DNA of 40,561 nt from contig JAGBAK010000124.1 of the NCBI GenBank assembly GCA_017938985.1, positions 1-40,561 of the forward strand, written 5' to 3'. This DNA comes from Clostridia bacterium (GTDB lineage Bacteria; Bacillota; Clostridia; Oscillospirales; Acutalibacteraceae). Of the stretch, positions 30,479 to 38,489 are shown piece after piece; within the stretch, counting starts at the first letter, position 1, and each line of letters opens with the position of its first letter. Made by a program: the position numbers and the translations under genes. The notes under the pieces are model-generated. The model was not told the origin of the DNA. It did not search any database and worked only from the letters and a program-made list of their open reading frames with translations.

Positions 30479-32227
30479 TTGAAGCTTAATGAAAGATTTA
30501 TTCAGGATTTACAGGATAAAATAGATATTGACCAGGTTATATCGTCTTATGTCAATCTCAAGCGCAGAGGTAAAACTCTTGTCGGTCTCTGTCCCTTTCA
30601 CAACGAAAAAACGCCCTCGTTCACCGTTTATCCCGACACCCGTTCGTTTTATTGCTTCGGCTGCGGCGCAGGCGGCGACGTTATAAGCTTTATCCGCAGA
30701 ATAGATAATCTTGATTATATCGAAGCGGTCAAAGCTGTTGCGCAGATGGCAGGTATGCCTATGCCCGAGGACGGCTATGACGATACCCTTTCCAAAAAAA
30801 GAATGCGTCTGCTTGCGGCAAACAGAGAGGCGGCAAGATTTTTCAACGCCTGTCTTATGGAAGAAAAAAACCGCTTTGCATTAGAGTATTTCCTTAACAG
30901 AGGTCTTTCGATGAACACAATCCGCCGCTTCGGTCTCGGCTATGCACCGAACGAATGGCGCGCGCTGATTGAACATTTGCGCAAAAAAGGCTTCACTGAC
31001 GAGGAAATGGTGCTTGCAAACCTTGCAAGGCGTTCCGATAAGGACGGCAGAACGAGCTGTTACGATAATTTCAGAAACAGGGTTATGTTTCCCATAATCG
31101 ACCTGCGGGGCAACGTTATTGCTTTCGGCGGCAGAGTTATGGATGACTCAAAGCCCAAATATATCAACACCTCCGACACCCTTGTCTATAAGAAAAGCAA
31201 CGGTGTTTTTGCCCTGAATTTTGCAAAGAACGCAAACGACAACAAGCTTATTCTTGTTGAAGGATATATGGACGTTATTGCGTTGCATCAGGCAGGCTTC
31301 ACAAACGCCATTGCCTGTCTGGGTACAGCCTTCACAAGCGAACAGGCAAATCTGCTTTCACGCTATGCCGAAGAAATACTGATTTGTTACGATAATGACG
31401 AAGCAGGCAAAAAGGCAACGCAGAGAGCGCTGGGCGTTCTCGGCAAAACGGGCGTCAAGCTGCGTGTTGTTAAAATGGAAGGCGGCAAGGATGCCGACGA
31501 AATCATACGCAAGCACGGCAAAGAGCGGTTCGATTCGCTTCTGGGCAACGCAGCAAACCGAACGGAATATAAACTGCTTGAAGAAAGGGCGAAATATAAC
31601 CTTTCAACCGATGACGGCAAACTGCGTTTTCTTATGGCGGCAACGCAGGTGCTTGCCGAATGCGGCAGCATTGAGTGCGACATTTATGCAACAAGGCTCT
31701 CAAACGAGCTCGGAGTCAATGTTGACAGCATAAATGCCCAGATAAAATCCGCAAAAGCAAAGCTTCGCCGTTCCGATGAGGAACGCCGCAAAAAAGAGCA
31801 GGATAATATGCTCGAAAAAAGCTTTGAAGATAAAAACAACCCTGAAAGAGCAAAAAATATCAGGGCGGCAAAGGCGGAGGAAACCTTGATTTCCTCTTTT
31901 ATGCGCAACCCCGATTTTTATAAAAAACTTAAAGACAGACTTTCTGCCGATGATTTTGTGACCGCATTCAACCGCAGGCTTTATCAGTGCCTTGTGGATA
32001 AGCTTGAGGCAGGCGTTGATGCGGAGCTGAGCCAGTTTGCGCAGCATTTCAGTCCCGAAGAAATGGACAGCGTAACGCGCATATTTATTTCTTCAAGCTC
32101 CTTGAACAACACAATCAAAGAGTGTGAGGACTGCATAAACGTGCTCAAAGAAAAGGCCGCTCCAAAAATTACGGATACCTCGTCTATGAGCGATGAGGAA
32201 TATTTGAAGCTGTTTAAGAAAAATTAA
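30479..32227 (+). CDS. dnaG: DNA primase DnaG (TTG start)
   Basis: 582 residues. The N-terminal CHC2-type zinc finger has Cys38, His41, Cys59 and Cys62 (LCPFHNEKTPSF, FYCFGCGAGG). The RNA-polymerase core includes FGGRVMDDSKPKYINT and the TOPRIM motif LVEGYMDVIAL plus CYDNDEAGKKA. The C-terminal helicase-binding domain ends the protein. It makes primers for lagging-strand synthesis. The start is TTG at 30479, 7 bases after a strong AAAGGAGG; no better in-frame start exists. rpoD follows after 18 bases. Confidence 0.96.
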   Translation: MKLNERFIQDLQDKIDIDQVISSYVNLKRRGKTLVGLCPFHNEKTPSFTVYPDTRSFYCFGCGAGGDVISFIRRIDNLDYIEAVKAVAQMAGMPMPEDGYDDTLSKKRMRLLAANREAARFFNACLMEEKNRFALEYFLNRGLSMNTIRRFGLGYAPNEWRALIEHLRKKGFTDEEMVLANLARRSDKDGRTSCYDNFRNRVMFPIIDLRGNVIAFGGRVMDDSKPKYINTSDTLVYKKSNGVFALNFAKNANDNKLILVEGYMDVIALHQAGFTNAIACLGTAFTSEQANLLSRYAEEILICYDNDEAGKKATQRALGVLGKTGVKLRVVKMEGGKDADEIIRKHGKERFDSLLGNAANRTEYKLLEERAKYNLSTDDGKLRFLMAATQVLAECGSIECDIYATRLSNELGVNVDSINAQIKSAKAKLRRSDEERRKKEQDNMLEKSFEDKNNPERAKNIRAAKAEETLISSFMRNPDFYKKLKDRLSADDFVTAFNRRLYQCLVDKLEAGVDAELSQFAQHFSPEEMDSVTRIFISSSSLNNTIKECEDCINVLKEKAAPKITDTSSMSDEEYLKLFKKN

Positions 32228-32245
32228 CATAAGGATGTGAGTGTA

Positions 32246-33331
32246 ATGGAAGGAACAGAGAAGAAAACCCCTTTCAAAGCGTTGGTTGACAAAGGTAAGG
32301 CTTCGGGCAAGCTGACAACGCAGGAAATCGATGCGGTTATTATCGAGATGGACCTCGATATCGAAGAGCTGGACAAGCTCTATGAAACACTTGAAAGCAA
32401 CAATATTGAGATTATTGATGACCTTTCAAGCGCAGCTATTGAAAATTTTGACGTTGATATCCCCAAAGCTCTTGATATCGGCGGCACCGACGACAGGGGA
32501 ACGAATATCGACGACCCCGTTAAGGTTTATCTTAAAGAAATCGGCAGAGTGCCGCTTCTGACCGCTGAAGAAGAAATCGAGCTTGCAATCCGTATTTCGG
32601 ATAACGATAAGCAGGCAAAGCAGCGTCTTGCAGAGGCAAACCTGCGTCTTGTTGTAAGCATTGCAAAAAGATACGTGGGCAGAGGTATGCAGTTCCTTGA
32701 CCTCATTCAGGAAGGTAACCTCGGTCTTATCAAGGCTGTTGACAAATTCGACTACACAAAGGGCTTCAAGTTCTCAACCTATGCAACGTGGTGGATAAGA
32801 CAGGCTATCACAAGAGCCATTGCCGACCAGGCAAGAACAATCCGTATTCCCGTTCATATGGTTGAAACCATCAACAAGGTTAAAAAGACAAACAGCCAGC
32901 TGCTCCATAAAAACGGCAGAGACCCGACGGCTGAAGAAATTGCCGCAGAGCTTGATATGCCTGTTGATAAGGTTCGTGAAATTCTGCGTGTTGCTCAGGA
33001 GCCTGTTTCGCTTGAAACACCCATCGGCGAAGAAGAGGACAGCCACCTTGGCGACTTTATTCCCGATGACGATGCTCCCGCACCTGCAGATGCAGCTTCA
33101 ATGCTCCTTCTCAAAGAGCAGCTCAACGACGTTCTCCGCACCCTTACGCCCAGAGAAGCAAAGGTTCTTGCTCTGCGTTTCGGTCTTGAGGACGGACATC
33201 CTCACACCCTTGAAGAGGTTGGCAGCGAATTCGGCGTAACCCGTGAAAGAATCCGCCAGATTGAAGCCAAAGCACTCCGCAAGCTTCGCCACCCGAGCAG
33301 AAGTAAACGTCTCAAAGACTTCCTCGACTGA
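32246..33331 (+). CDS. rpoD: Primary sigma factor RpoD (sigma-A)
   Basis: 361 residues from the ATG. Short region 1.1 (about 1-85), region 1.2 ([17 protein letters not shown]), region 2 ([70 protein letters not shown]), region 3 and region 4.2 with the helix-turn-helix [28 protein letters not shown] at 32237 is only one base from the Shine-Dalgarno AAGGA, so the ATG at 32246 is preferred. It directs transcription from the TTGACA/TATAAT promoters seen throughout. It is co-transcribed with dnaG. Confidence 0.97.
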   Translation: MEGTEKKTPFKALVDKGKASGKLTTQEIDAVIIEMDLDIEELDKLYETLESNNIEIIDDLSSAAIENFDVDIPKALDIGGTDDRGTNIDDPVKVYLKEIGRVPLLTAEEEIELAIRISDNDKQAKQRLAEANLRLVVSIAKRYVGRGMQFLDLIQEGNLGLIKAVDKFDYTKGFKFSTYATWWIRQAITRAIADQARTIRIPVHMVETINKVKKTNSQLLHKNGRDPTAEEIAAELDMPVDKVREILRVAQEPVSLETPIGEEEDSHLGDFIPDDDAPAPADAASMLLLKEQLNDVLRTLTPREAKVLALRFGLEDGHPHTLEEVGSEFGVTRERIRQIEAKALRKLRHPSRSKRLKDFLD

Positions 33332-33478
33332 TTCTGATTGGCGATAACGGCGATATGAACGTTTTTTCTCGCTTGACGTACCTTTGTACGCCTGCGCTCA
33401 AATAAAACGCCCATCTCATCCGTTCTCGCACAATCATAAGGACATCTGATTGAAACAACGGCGATATGAACGTTTTTT
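33332..33478. repeat. Direct duplication downstream of rpoD (two copies 111 bp apart)
   Basis: A 23-base identical block (33345-33367 and 33456-33478), preceded in both copies by TCTGATTG (33332 and 33444). Between the copies is a hairpin CGTAC-ctt-tGTACG (near 33376-33389). No gene is seen. Confidence 0.7.
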
Positions 33479-33503
33479 CGCTCGTTTTGTGAAAATTAAA
33501 AAT

Positions 33504-33578
33504 GTAGGGCGGCTTGCCCTCAAGCCGCCGCAAATTTACATTGTGATTTAACGGCGGGATGTGGGCATCCCGCCCTAC
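33504..33578. repeat. Convergent REP pair (BIME-like)
   Basis: GTAGGG...GCCGCCG (33504-33530) faces GGCGGG...CCCTAC (33552-33578). The arms are identical to the pairs at 3405-3508 and 10491-10565; only the central spacer differs. Confidence 0.9.
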
Positions 33579-33606
33579 ACAATAAAAACCAAAATCAAAC
33601 AAAAAC

Positions 33607-33637
33607 AACCGCTTCGGTTTTTACACCGAGGCGGTTT
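33607..33637. terminator. Bidirectional terminator between rpoD and the sugar-kinase gene
   Basis: AACCGCTTCGG pairs with CCGAGGCGGTT (one G-T). T-rich stretches lie on both sides (TTTATTCTTT on plus, TTGTTTTTGTTTG on minus). Confidence 0.8.
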
Positions 33638-33661
33638 ATTCTTTATAATTACATATCGAAA

Positions 33662-34789
33662 TCATTTGCTGATGCCGAGTTCTTCGCAGCATTCGGCAAC
33701 GATTTTTTTCATTTCGTCCATCTTGCGCTCCATATCTGCAACAAGAACAAACTGTGTGTGGCAACGGTCAAGGTTGTGTTCGGGGTAAGCGGTCTTGAAA
33801 TACGTGTCGCCGTTGATGTAGTCGCCAAGGAAACGCATACCGCATTCAAGCGTCATCAGCTTTGATGAGAAGGGAAGATACTCAATTTCTTTTGCGGTCA
33901 GGCTTTCGCCTGCAGTTGTGAGGTAGCCGAGAGTGTATGCCTTGAAAAGCTCAAGGCTCATTGAAACCTTTGAAAGGTCTTTTTCGTCCTCGCTTGCGGT
34001 GCTTGCGCCGAAACGGATGCTGTCGCCGAAATCATAGAGCGAAAGACCGGGCATAACCGTATCAAGGTCAACAACGCAGATACCTTCGTTTGTATCGTTG
34101 TCAAACATAACGTTGTTGAGCTTTGTGTCGTTGTGGGTAACTCTCAAAGGCAGTTCACCTGCGGCGAGCAGGTCAACAAGTACGGAGCAGTCTGCTTCCC
34201 TTGCAAGAACAAACTCAATTTCTTCCCTAACGTTTTCCGCTCTGCCCGAAAGATTATCGGCAACCGCCTTTTTAAAATCGGCAAAGCGTGAGCGAGTGTT
34301 GTGAAAATTGGGGATTGTTTCTCTGAGAGTTTCGCCGGGATAATCGGCAAGCATATTCTGGAATTTGCCGAACGCCTTTGCGGCATTGAAGAAAACCTCT
34401 TTGTTTTCAACGCTCTGGCAGGAATGTGCATCCGAAATAAAGTTGTAGCAGCGCCAGAATTTGCCCTCTGTGTCAATATAATAGGGTTTGCCGTCTTTGG
34501 CAGGGTAAACGGTCAGGCACTCTCTTTCGGGGTCTCCGCCGTTTGCAACAACCGCCTTGCGAAGATGGTTGCAGACACCTACAACGTTATCCATAAGAGC
34601 ATCGGGCTGTTTGAAAATGCTTGTGTTAAGTACCTGAACAAGATAACGGCGGATTTTGCCGTTATCGTTGAAATCAAAAACGTATGTATCGTTAATATGA
34701 CCGTCATGAAGCTGCCTGATGTTTTCAAGCTCGCCCTCAAAAGTGAAAGCGGCAAGCAGCTCGTTGGCGGTTGTGATTTTTTCTGACAT
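33662..34789 (-). CDS. APH-fold phosphotransferase (N-acetylhexosamine-kinase-like)
   Basis: 375 residues. The phosphotransferase-fold motifs are LRVTHNDTKLNNVMFD (catalytic loop) and GICVVDLDTVMPGLSLYDFGDSIRF (metal-binding Asp). N-terminal GHINDTYVF and the overall length fit the group containing bifidobacterial N-acetylhexosamine 1-kinase (NahK), often mis-annotated as mucin desulfatase. It probably phosphorylates a sugar at C1. An upstream TTG at 34828 is inside the preceding gene; the ATG at 34789 has AAAGG 10 bases before it and lies 5 bases after that gene, so they are coupled. No lacto-N-biose phosphorylase is in view, so the substrate is uncertain. Confidence 0.72.
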   Translation of the reverse strand: MSEKITTANELLAAFTFEGELENIRQLHDGHINDTYVFDFNDNGKIRRYLVQVLNTSIFKQPDALMDNVVGVCNHLRKAVVANGGDPERECLTVYPAKDGKPYYIDTEGKFWRCYNFISDAHSCQSVENKEVFFNAAKAFGKFQNMLADYPGETLRETIPNFHNTRSRFADFKKAVADNLSGRAENVREEIEFVLAREADCSVLVDLLAAGELPLRVTHNDTKLNNVMFDNDTNEGICVVDLDTVMPGLSLYDFGDSIRFGASTASEDEKDLSKVSMSLELFKAYTLGYLTTAGESLTAKEIEYLPFSSKLMTLECGMRFLGDYINGDTYFKTAYPEHNLDRCHTQFVLVADMERKMDEMKKIVAECCEELGISK

Positions 34790-34794
34790 AAAGG

Positions 34795-35418
34795 TCACGC
34801 CTTTCTGAATATTATATCGCCAAAGCAATCGGGGTTATGGAAGCCGAGCGCAGCGGTGGTTACGGGGAAATGTGCGCCGTAGTGAGGAGAGACCGAAAGG
34901 TCGGCGCATTTATAGAAATTGCCCTTCATTCTGCATTCGCCGAGACTGAAATCAACGCCGTAGAGAGCCGAGATAAACTCGCAGGGGAGCAGAATATCAC
35001 ATCCCCAGGCGGTTCTGCCGTCCTCTTCAACGGTCATCGGCTGAATAACAGGCTCAAGGTCGGTAAGATCTTTGATGAAAGCACGGTTTTCTCTGACCTC
35101 GCCAATCTGCGAGAGATAAACGCCGTTGGGGTTGACCTCAAAATTCATATAGCGTTTATCGCCCTCAACGGGAGCAATAAAGAATTCAAGGCAGCTGTCC
35201 GTATAAACGGGGTCGTCACGCTTTTTGCATTCGATGCGCAGATTATCTTCAAACGACCATAAAACCGCGTGAATGCCTTCGCCTTCAACGCCAAACAGTG
35301 CGGCATAGCTTTCGGGTCTGGAATATCCGTCTTGTTCCCAGTGAAAGGAATCAACAGCCGCAACGGGAAAACCTCTTGCTTCAGCGGCGGAATTGTATAT
35401 CGGAGCGATGTATTCCAT
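34795..35418 (-). CDS. Carbohydrate-binding family 9-like protein
   Basis: 207 residues resembling the CBM9-like (DOMON-related) beta-sandwich proteins: FHWEQDG, AVLWSFEDNLRIECKKRDDPVYTDSCLEFFIAP and YMNFEVNPNGVYL. No signal peptide is present, so despite the name it may act inside the cell. AGGAG lies 6 bases before the ATG. It is the first gene of an operon with the sugar kinase, consistent with handling of a carbohydrate. Confidence 0.72.
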   Translation of the reverse strand: MEYIAPIYNSAAEARGFPVAAVDSFHWEQDGYSRPESYAALFGVEGEGIHAVLWSFEDNLRIECKKRDDPVYTDSCLEFFIAPVEGDKRYMNFEVNPNGVYLSQIGEVRENRAFIKDLTDLEPVIQPMTVEEDGRTAWGCDILLPCEFISALYGVDFSLGECRMKGNFYKCADLSVSPHYGAHFPVTTAALGFHNPDCFGDIIFRKA

Positions 35419-35450
35419 ATGCTTCTCCTGTATATTATAATTATTAAAAC

Positions 35451-35479
35451 ATTATACTATAATGCGGCAGAATAGTCAA
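35451..35479 (-). promoter_or_regulatory. Promoter of the CBM9-like/kinase operon
   Basis: On the minus strand, TTGACT (35479-35474), a 17-base spacer and TATAAT (35456-35451). Confidence 0.8.
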
Positions 35480-35518
35480 CAAATAAAATATGCCCTTGCT
35501 ATGCAATACAATCAGGTG

Positions 35519-35560
35519 CGGACAGAGTCCGCCCTTAACTATTCACTCTTCACTATTCAT
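35519..35560. repeat. Short palindrome plus three tandem TATTCAC-type heptamers
   Basis: GCGGAC-aga-GTCCGC (35520-35534), then TATTCAC, TCTTCAC and TATTCAT in tandem (35540-35560). The same kind of heptamer run sits at 3607-3634. Confidence 0.6.
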
Positions 35561-35561
35561 T

Positions 35562-35589
35562 AAAAAAGAGCACGGCGAAAACCGTGCTC
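35562..35589 (-). terminator. Terminator of ackA
   Basis: On the minus strand, GAGCACGG/CCGTGCTC with a six-base loop, then TTTTTT. Confidence 0.85.
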
Positions 35590-35605
35590 CTTGATTTTTG
35601 TTAAA

Positions 35606-36811
35606 TTACATTGCTTCAACGATAGCCTTTGTATCTCTTGCGATAACAAGCTCTTCGTTTGTGGGCAGAACGTAAACCTTAACCTTTGAGTTTGCGGTTG
35701 AGATTTCGCCTTCCTTGCCTCTTCTCATAATCTCGTTTGCAGCATCGTCAAATTCAATGCCGAGATAGCTGAGGTTTTTGCAAACGTCTGCACGAAGGTC
35801 GAACGTGTTTTCGCCGATGCCGCCTGTAAATACGATAGCGTCAACGCCGTCCATAGCTGCAACGTAGCTGCCGATGAGCTTGCGGACCTGATACTTCTGG
35901 ATGCTTCTTGCAAGGTGAGCTCTTTCGTTGCCCTCTGCTTCTGCTGCGCTTACGTCTCTGTCGTCACTGCCGACGCCTGAAATGCCGAGAACGCCCGACT
36001 TCTTGTTGAGGATTGTGTCTGTTTCAGCGGGTGTCCAGCCTTCCTTCTGCTGAAGGTAGGTGATAACCGAGGGGTCAACAGCGCCGCAGCGTGTGCCCAT
36101 AATGAAACCGTCAAGGGGAGTGAGACCCATGCTTGTGTCGATGCACTTGCCGCCCTTAACAGCGGTGATTGATGAACCGTTGCCGAGGTGGCAGGTAACA
36201 ATCTTGAGGTCCTTGATATTCTTGCCCATAATTTCTGCGCAGCGAGCGCTTACGAAGCGGTGAGACGTGCCGTGGAAGCCGTAGCGGCGAACCTGATATT
36301 TCTCATAGTATTCATAAGGAACGGGGAAGATATATGCCTCGGGGGGCATTGTTGAATGGAAAGCGTTATCAAAAACAACAACCTGAGGAAGCTCTGTGCC
36401 GAAAACGCTGCGGCAAGCTTCAATACCCTGAATGTGAGCGGGGTTGTGAAGGGGAGCAAGGTCGCAAAGGCTGCGGATGCCTTCGATAACTTCGTCTGTA
36501 ACAAGAACGCTTTCGTTGAAGAGAGCGCCGCCCTGAACAACTCTGTGGCCGATAGCCGAAATTTCGTCAAGGCTTTCAAGAACCTTGCAGTCGCCCTCTG
36601 TGAGAACCTTTTTAACTTCAAGGAAAGCGGCTGTGTGGTTTGCAAAATCTACTTCATACTCAAACTTACGTCCGTCAGCAGTTGAACCGCCGATTTTGCC
36701 GTCAACGCCGATTCTTTCGCAGTTGCCCTTGGCAATCATTGATTCTGTGTCCATATCAAAAAGCTGATATTTGAGCGATGAACTGCCGCAGTTAATAACA
36801 AGAACTTTCAT
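35606..36811 (-). CDS. ackA: Acetate kinase
   Basis: 401 residues, the standard length. NCGSSSLKYQ (7-16) is the N-terminal phosphate loop, with FDNAFHSTMP, RRYGFHGTSH, HLGNGSSITAV and FTGGIGENTF following, all diagnostic. It makes ATP and acetate from acetyl phosphate during fermentation. GGAG lies 8 bases before the ATG. The usual partner pta is not adjacent. It is divergent from tmcAL, whose product consumes acetate. Confidence 0.97.
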   Translation of the reverse strand: MKVLVINCGSSSLKYQLFDMDTESMIAKGNCERIGVDGKIGGSTADGRKFEYEVDFANHTAAFLEVKKVLTEGDCKVLESLDEISAIGHRVVQGGALFNESVLVTDEVIEGIRSLCDLAPLHNPAHIQGIEACRSVFGTELPQVVVFDNAFHSTMPPEAYIFPVPYEYYEKYQVRRYGFHGTSHRFVSARCAEIMGKNIKDLKIVTCHLGNGSSITAVKGGKCIDTSMGLTPLDGFIMGTRCGAVDPSVITYLQQKEGWTPAETDTILNKKSGVLGISGVGSDDRDVSAAEAEGNERAHLARSIQKYQVRKLIGSYVAAMDGVDAIVFTGGIGENTFDLRADVCKNLSYLGIEFDDAANEIMRRGKEGEISTANSKVKVYVLPTNEELVIARDTKAIVEAM

Positions 36812-36864
36812 TTTAACACTCCAAATCGTGAATAATTAGCTTGATTTAAGCTTATAACTGTTAT

Positions 36865-36893
36865 ATTATATATCTATAAAAATTATTTTGCAA
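36865..36893 (-). promoter_or_regulatory. Promoter of ackA
   Basis: On the minus strand, TTGCAA (36893-36888), a 17-base spacer and TATAAT (36870-36865). Confidence 0.75.
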
Positions 36894-36931
36894 GTGTTTT
36901 ATTGGTTAATTTAGGATAACGAGGTAAAAAA

Positions 36932-38119
36932 ATGAAAACAGCCGGAATTATAGCTGAATATAATCCGTTTCATAAAGGGCATGAACTGCTTATCCGTAAA
37001 ACAAAAGAAAACGGCGCAACGCACGTTGCCGTTGTAATGAGCGGCAACTGTGTGCAGAGAGGCGAAACGGCGATTTTCGGGCAGAGGGCAAGAGTCAGGG
37101 CGGCGCTTGAATGCGGCGCAGACCTTGTTTTGCAGCTGCCTGCCGTTTATGTCGCTTCGGGCGCACAAAGCTTTGCAAGGGCAGGCGTGCGTGTGCTTGA
37201 TGCACTCGGCTGTGTTGATGAGCTGGTTTTCGGCAGCGAGTGCGGTGATTCAGAGCTTATTTTATCCGCGGCAAAGGCGGTTTATTCCGATGAGGTGCAG
37301 CAGAAAACGGCTGAAGAAATAAAAACGGGCATAACTTTTGCGGCGGCAAGGGAAAATGCCCTGCGTGCTTTTGATTCACGGCTTGCCGACGTTATTCAGA
37401 CACCGAACAATATTCTCGGCGTTGAATATGCGGCGGCTATTGAAGCTTGCGGCAGCAAGATGAAGCCTGTCACGTTCAAAAGAATCGGCGCGGGTCACGG
37501 CGAAAACGGCGGCTGCGACGGTATTGCTTCCGCTTCGTACATCCGTGAGCTTATAAAGAACGGCGGAGAGTGGCAGAAATTTGTTCCCGAAGCGGCGGCA
37601 AGGATTTTTGAAGAAGAGCTTTCAGCAGGCAATGCCGTGGTTAATTCAGCCAAATTTGAAACGGCGGTTTTGTATAAAATGCGAACTGTCGGCGGCGAAG
37701 AGCTTGCCCTTGCGCCTGACGTGAGCGAAGGTATTGAAAACAGAATTCTTTCTGCGGCGGCGAGCGCAACTTCGCTTGATGAGCTTTATGATATGGCAAA
37801 AACAAAAAGATATACGCACGCCAGAATAAGAAGAATCATTCTTGATAATCTTATCGGCATAACCGCCGCAGACCTTGCGGTGCCTATACCGTATATACGT
37901 TTGCTCGGTCTCAACGACAGGGGAGCGGAGCTGCTCAAACTTACAAACGAGAGCCGCAAATTGCCGCTTATTTCCAAAACTGCAGATATTTCTCAGGCTG
38001 ATTCAGCCGCAAAAAGAGTGTTTGAGCTTGAATGCAGAGCGGCGGATATACGTGCTCTTTGCTGCGAAAAAACCGCTGTGTGCGCAAGCGAAAAAGATTA
38101 CACTGTCATTAAATTATAA
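36932..38119 (+). CDS. tmcAL: tRNA(Met) cytidine acetate ligase TmcAL
   Basis: 395 residues. N-terminal nucleotidyltransferase-like domain with AEYNPFHKGHELLI (HxGH motif) and VMSGNCVQRGE, typical of TmcAL (YlbM, formerly UPF0348). The enzyme activates acetate with ATP and transfers it to C34 of elongator tRNA-Met, giving N4-acetylcytidine. A helical C-terminal half follows. GAGG lies about 8 bases before the ATG. The target tRNA class is encoded at 17114-17189. It is divergent from ackA. Confidence 0.92.
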   Translation: MKTAGIIAEYNPFHKGHELLIRKTKENGATHVAVVMSGNCVQRGETAIFGQRARVRAALECGADLVLQLPAVYVASGAQSFARAGVRVLDALGCVDELVFGSECGDSELILSAAKAVYSDEVQQKTAEEIKTGITFAAARENALRAFDSRLADVIQTPNNILGVEYAAAIEACGSKMKPVTFKRIGAGHGENGGCDGIASASYIRELIKNGGEWQKFVPEAAARIFEEELSAGNAVVNSAKFETAVLYKMRTVGGEELALAPDVSEGIENRILSAAASATSLDELYDMAKTKRYTHARIRRIILDNLIGITAADLAVPIPYIRLLGLNDRGAELLKLTNESRKLPLISKTADISQADSAAKRVFELECRAADIRALCCEKTAVCASEKDYTVIKL

Positions 38120-38163
38120 TATATATTTTGTTAAATTAAAATTGAATACAATATATAGGTGTG

Positions 38164-38197
38164 CTCCCTGCGGTTGCTTGCTGCAGGGAGTTTTTTT
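38164..38197 (+). terminator. Terminator of tmcAL
   Basis: The stem CTCCCTGC/GCAGGGAG is followed by seven T residues. Confidence 0.9.
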
Positions 38198-38314
38198 GTT
38201 GTTAATTTTAGCCAAAATGTCAAAAATAATACACAAAATATTTTTACATTTATATTAAAATTTCGTATGAATGCACAAAAATAAATTTTTGCTTATTTTT
38301 TTATAAAATATTTG

Positions 38315-38343
38315 TTGACAAAATAATGCGATATGTATATAAT
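38315..38343 (+). promoter_or_regulatory. Consensus promoter of rpoB
   Basis: TTGACA (38315-38320), a 17-base spacer and TATAAT (38338-38343), giving a leader of about 140 bases. Confidence 0.85.
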
Positions 38344-38371
38344 TTTATCCTGTCTTTATAATGGAAAGAAA

Positions 38372-38463
38372 TACCCTATAATTTAAGATAATTTTGCGCT
38401 TAATTATTTTAAATTATAAGGGAATTTCGAGCAAAAATTTCGGCTTCCATCCCCGATGGAAAA
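38372..38463 (+). promoter_or_regulatory. Structured rpoB leader
   Basis: A long stem joins CCCTATAATTTAA (about 38374-38386) to TTAAATTATAAGGG (about 38409-38422). It is followed by TTCCATC-ccc-GATGGAA (38445-38461). No T run follows the first stem, so attenuation is not obvious. Confidence 0.5.
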
Positions 38464-38489
38464 ATTAAGGAACGGAGTGATTTAGCCTA

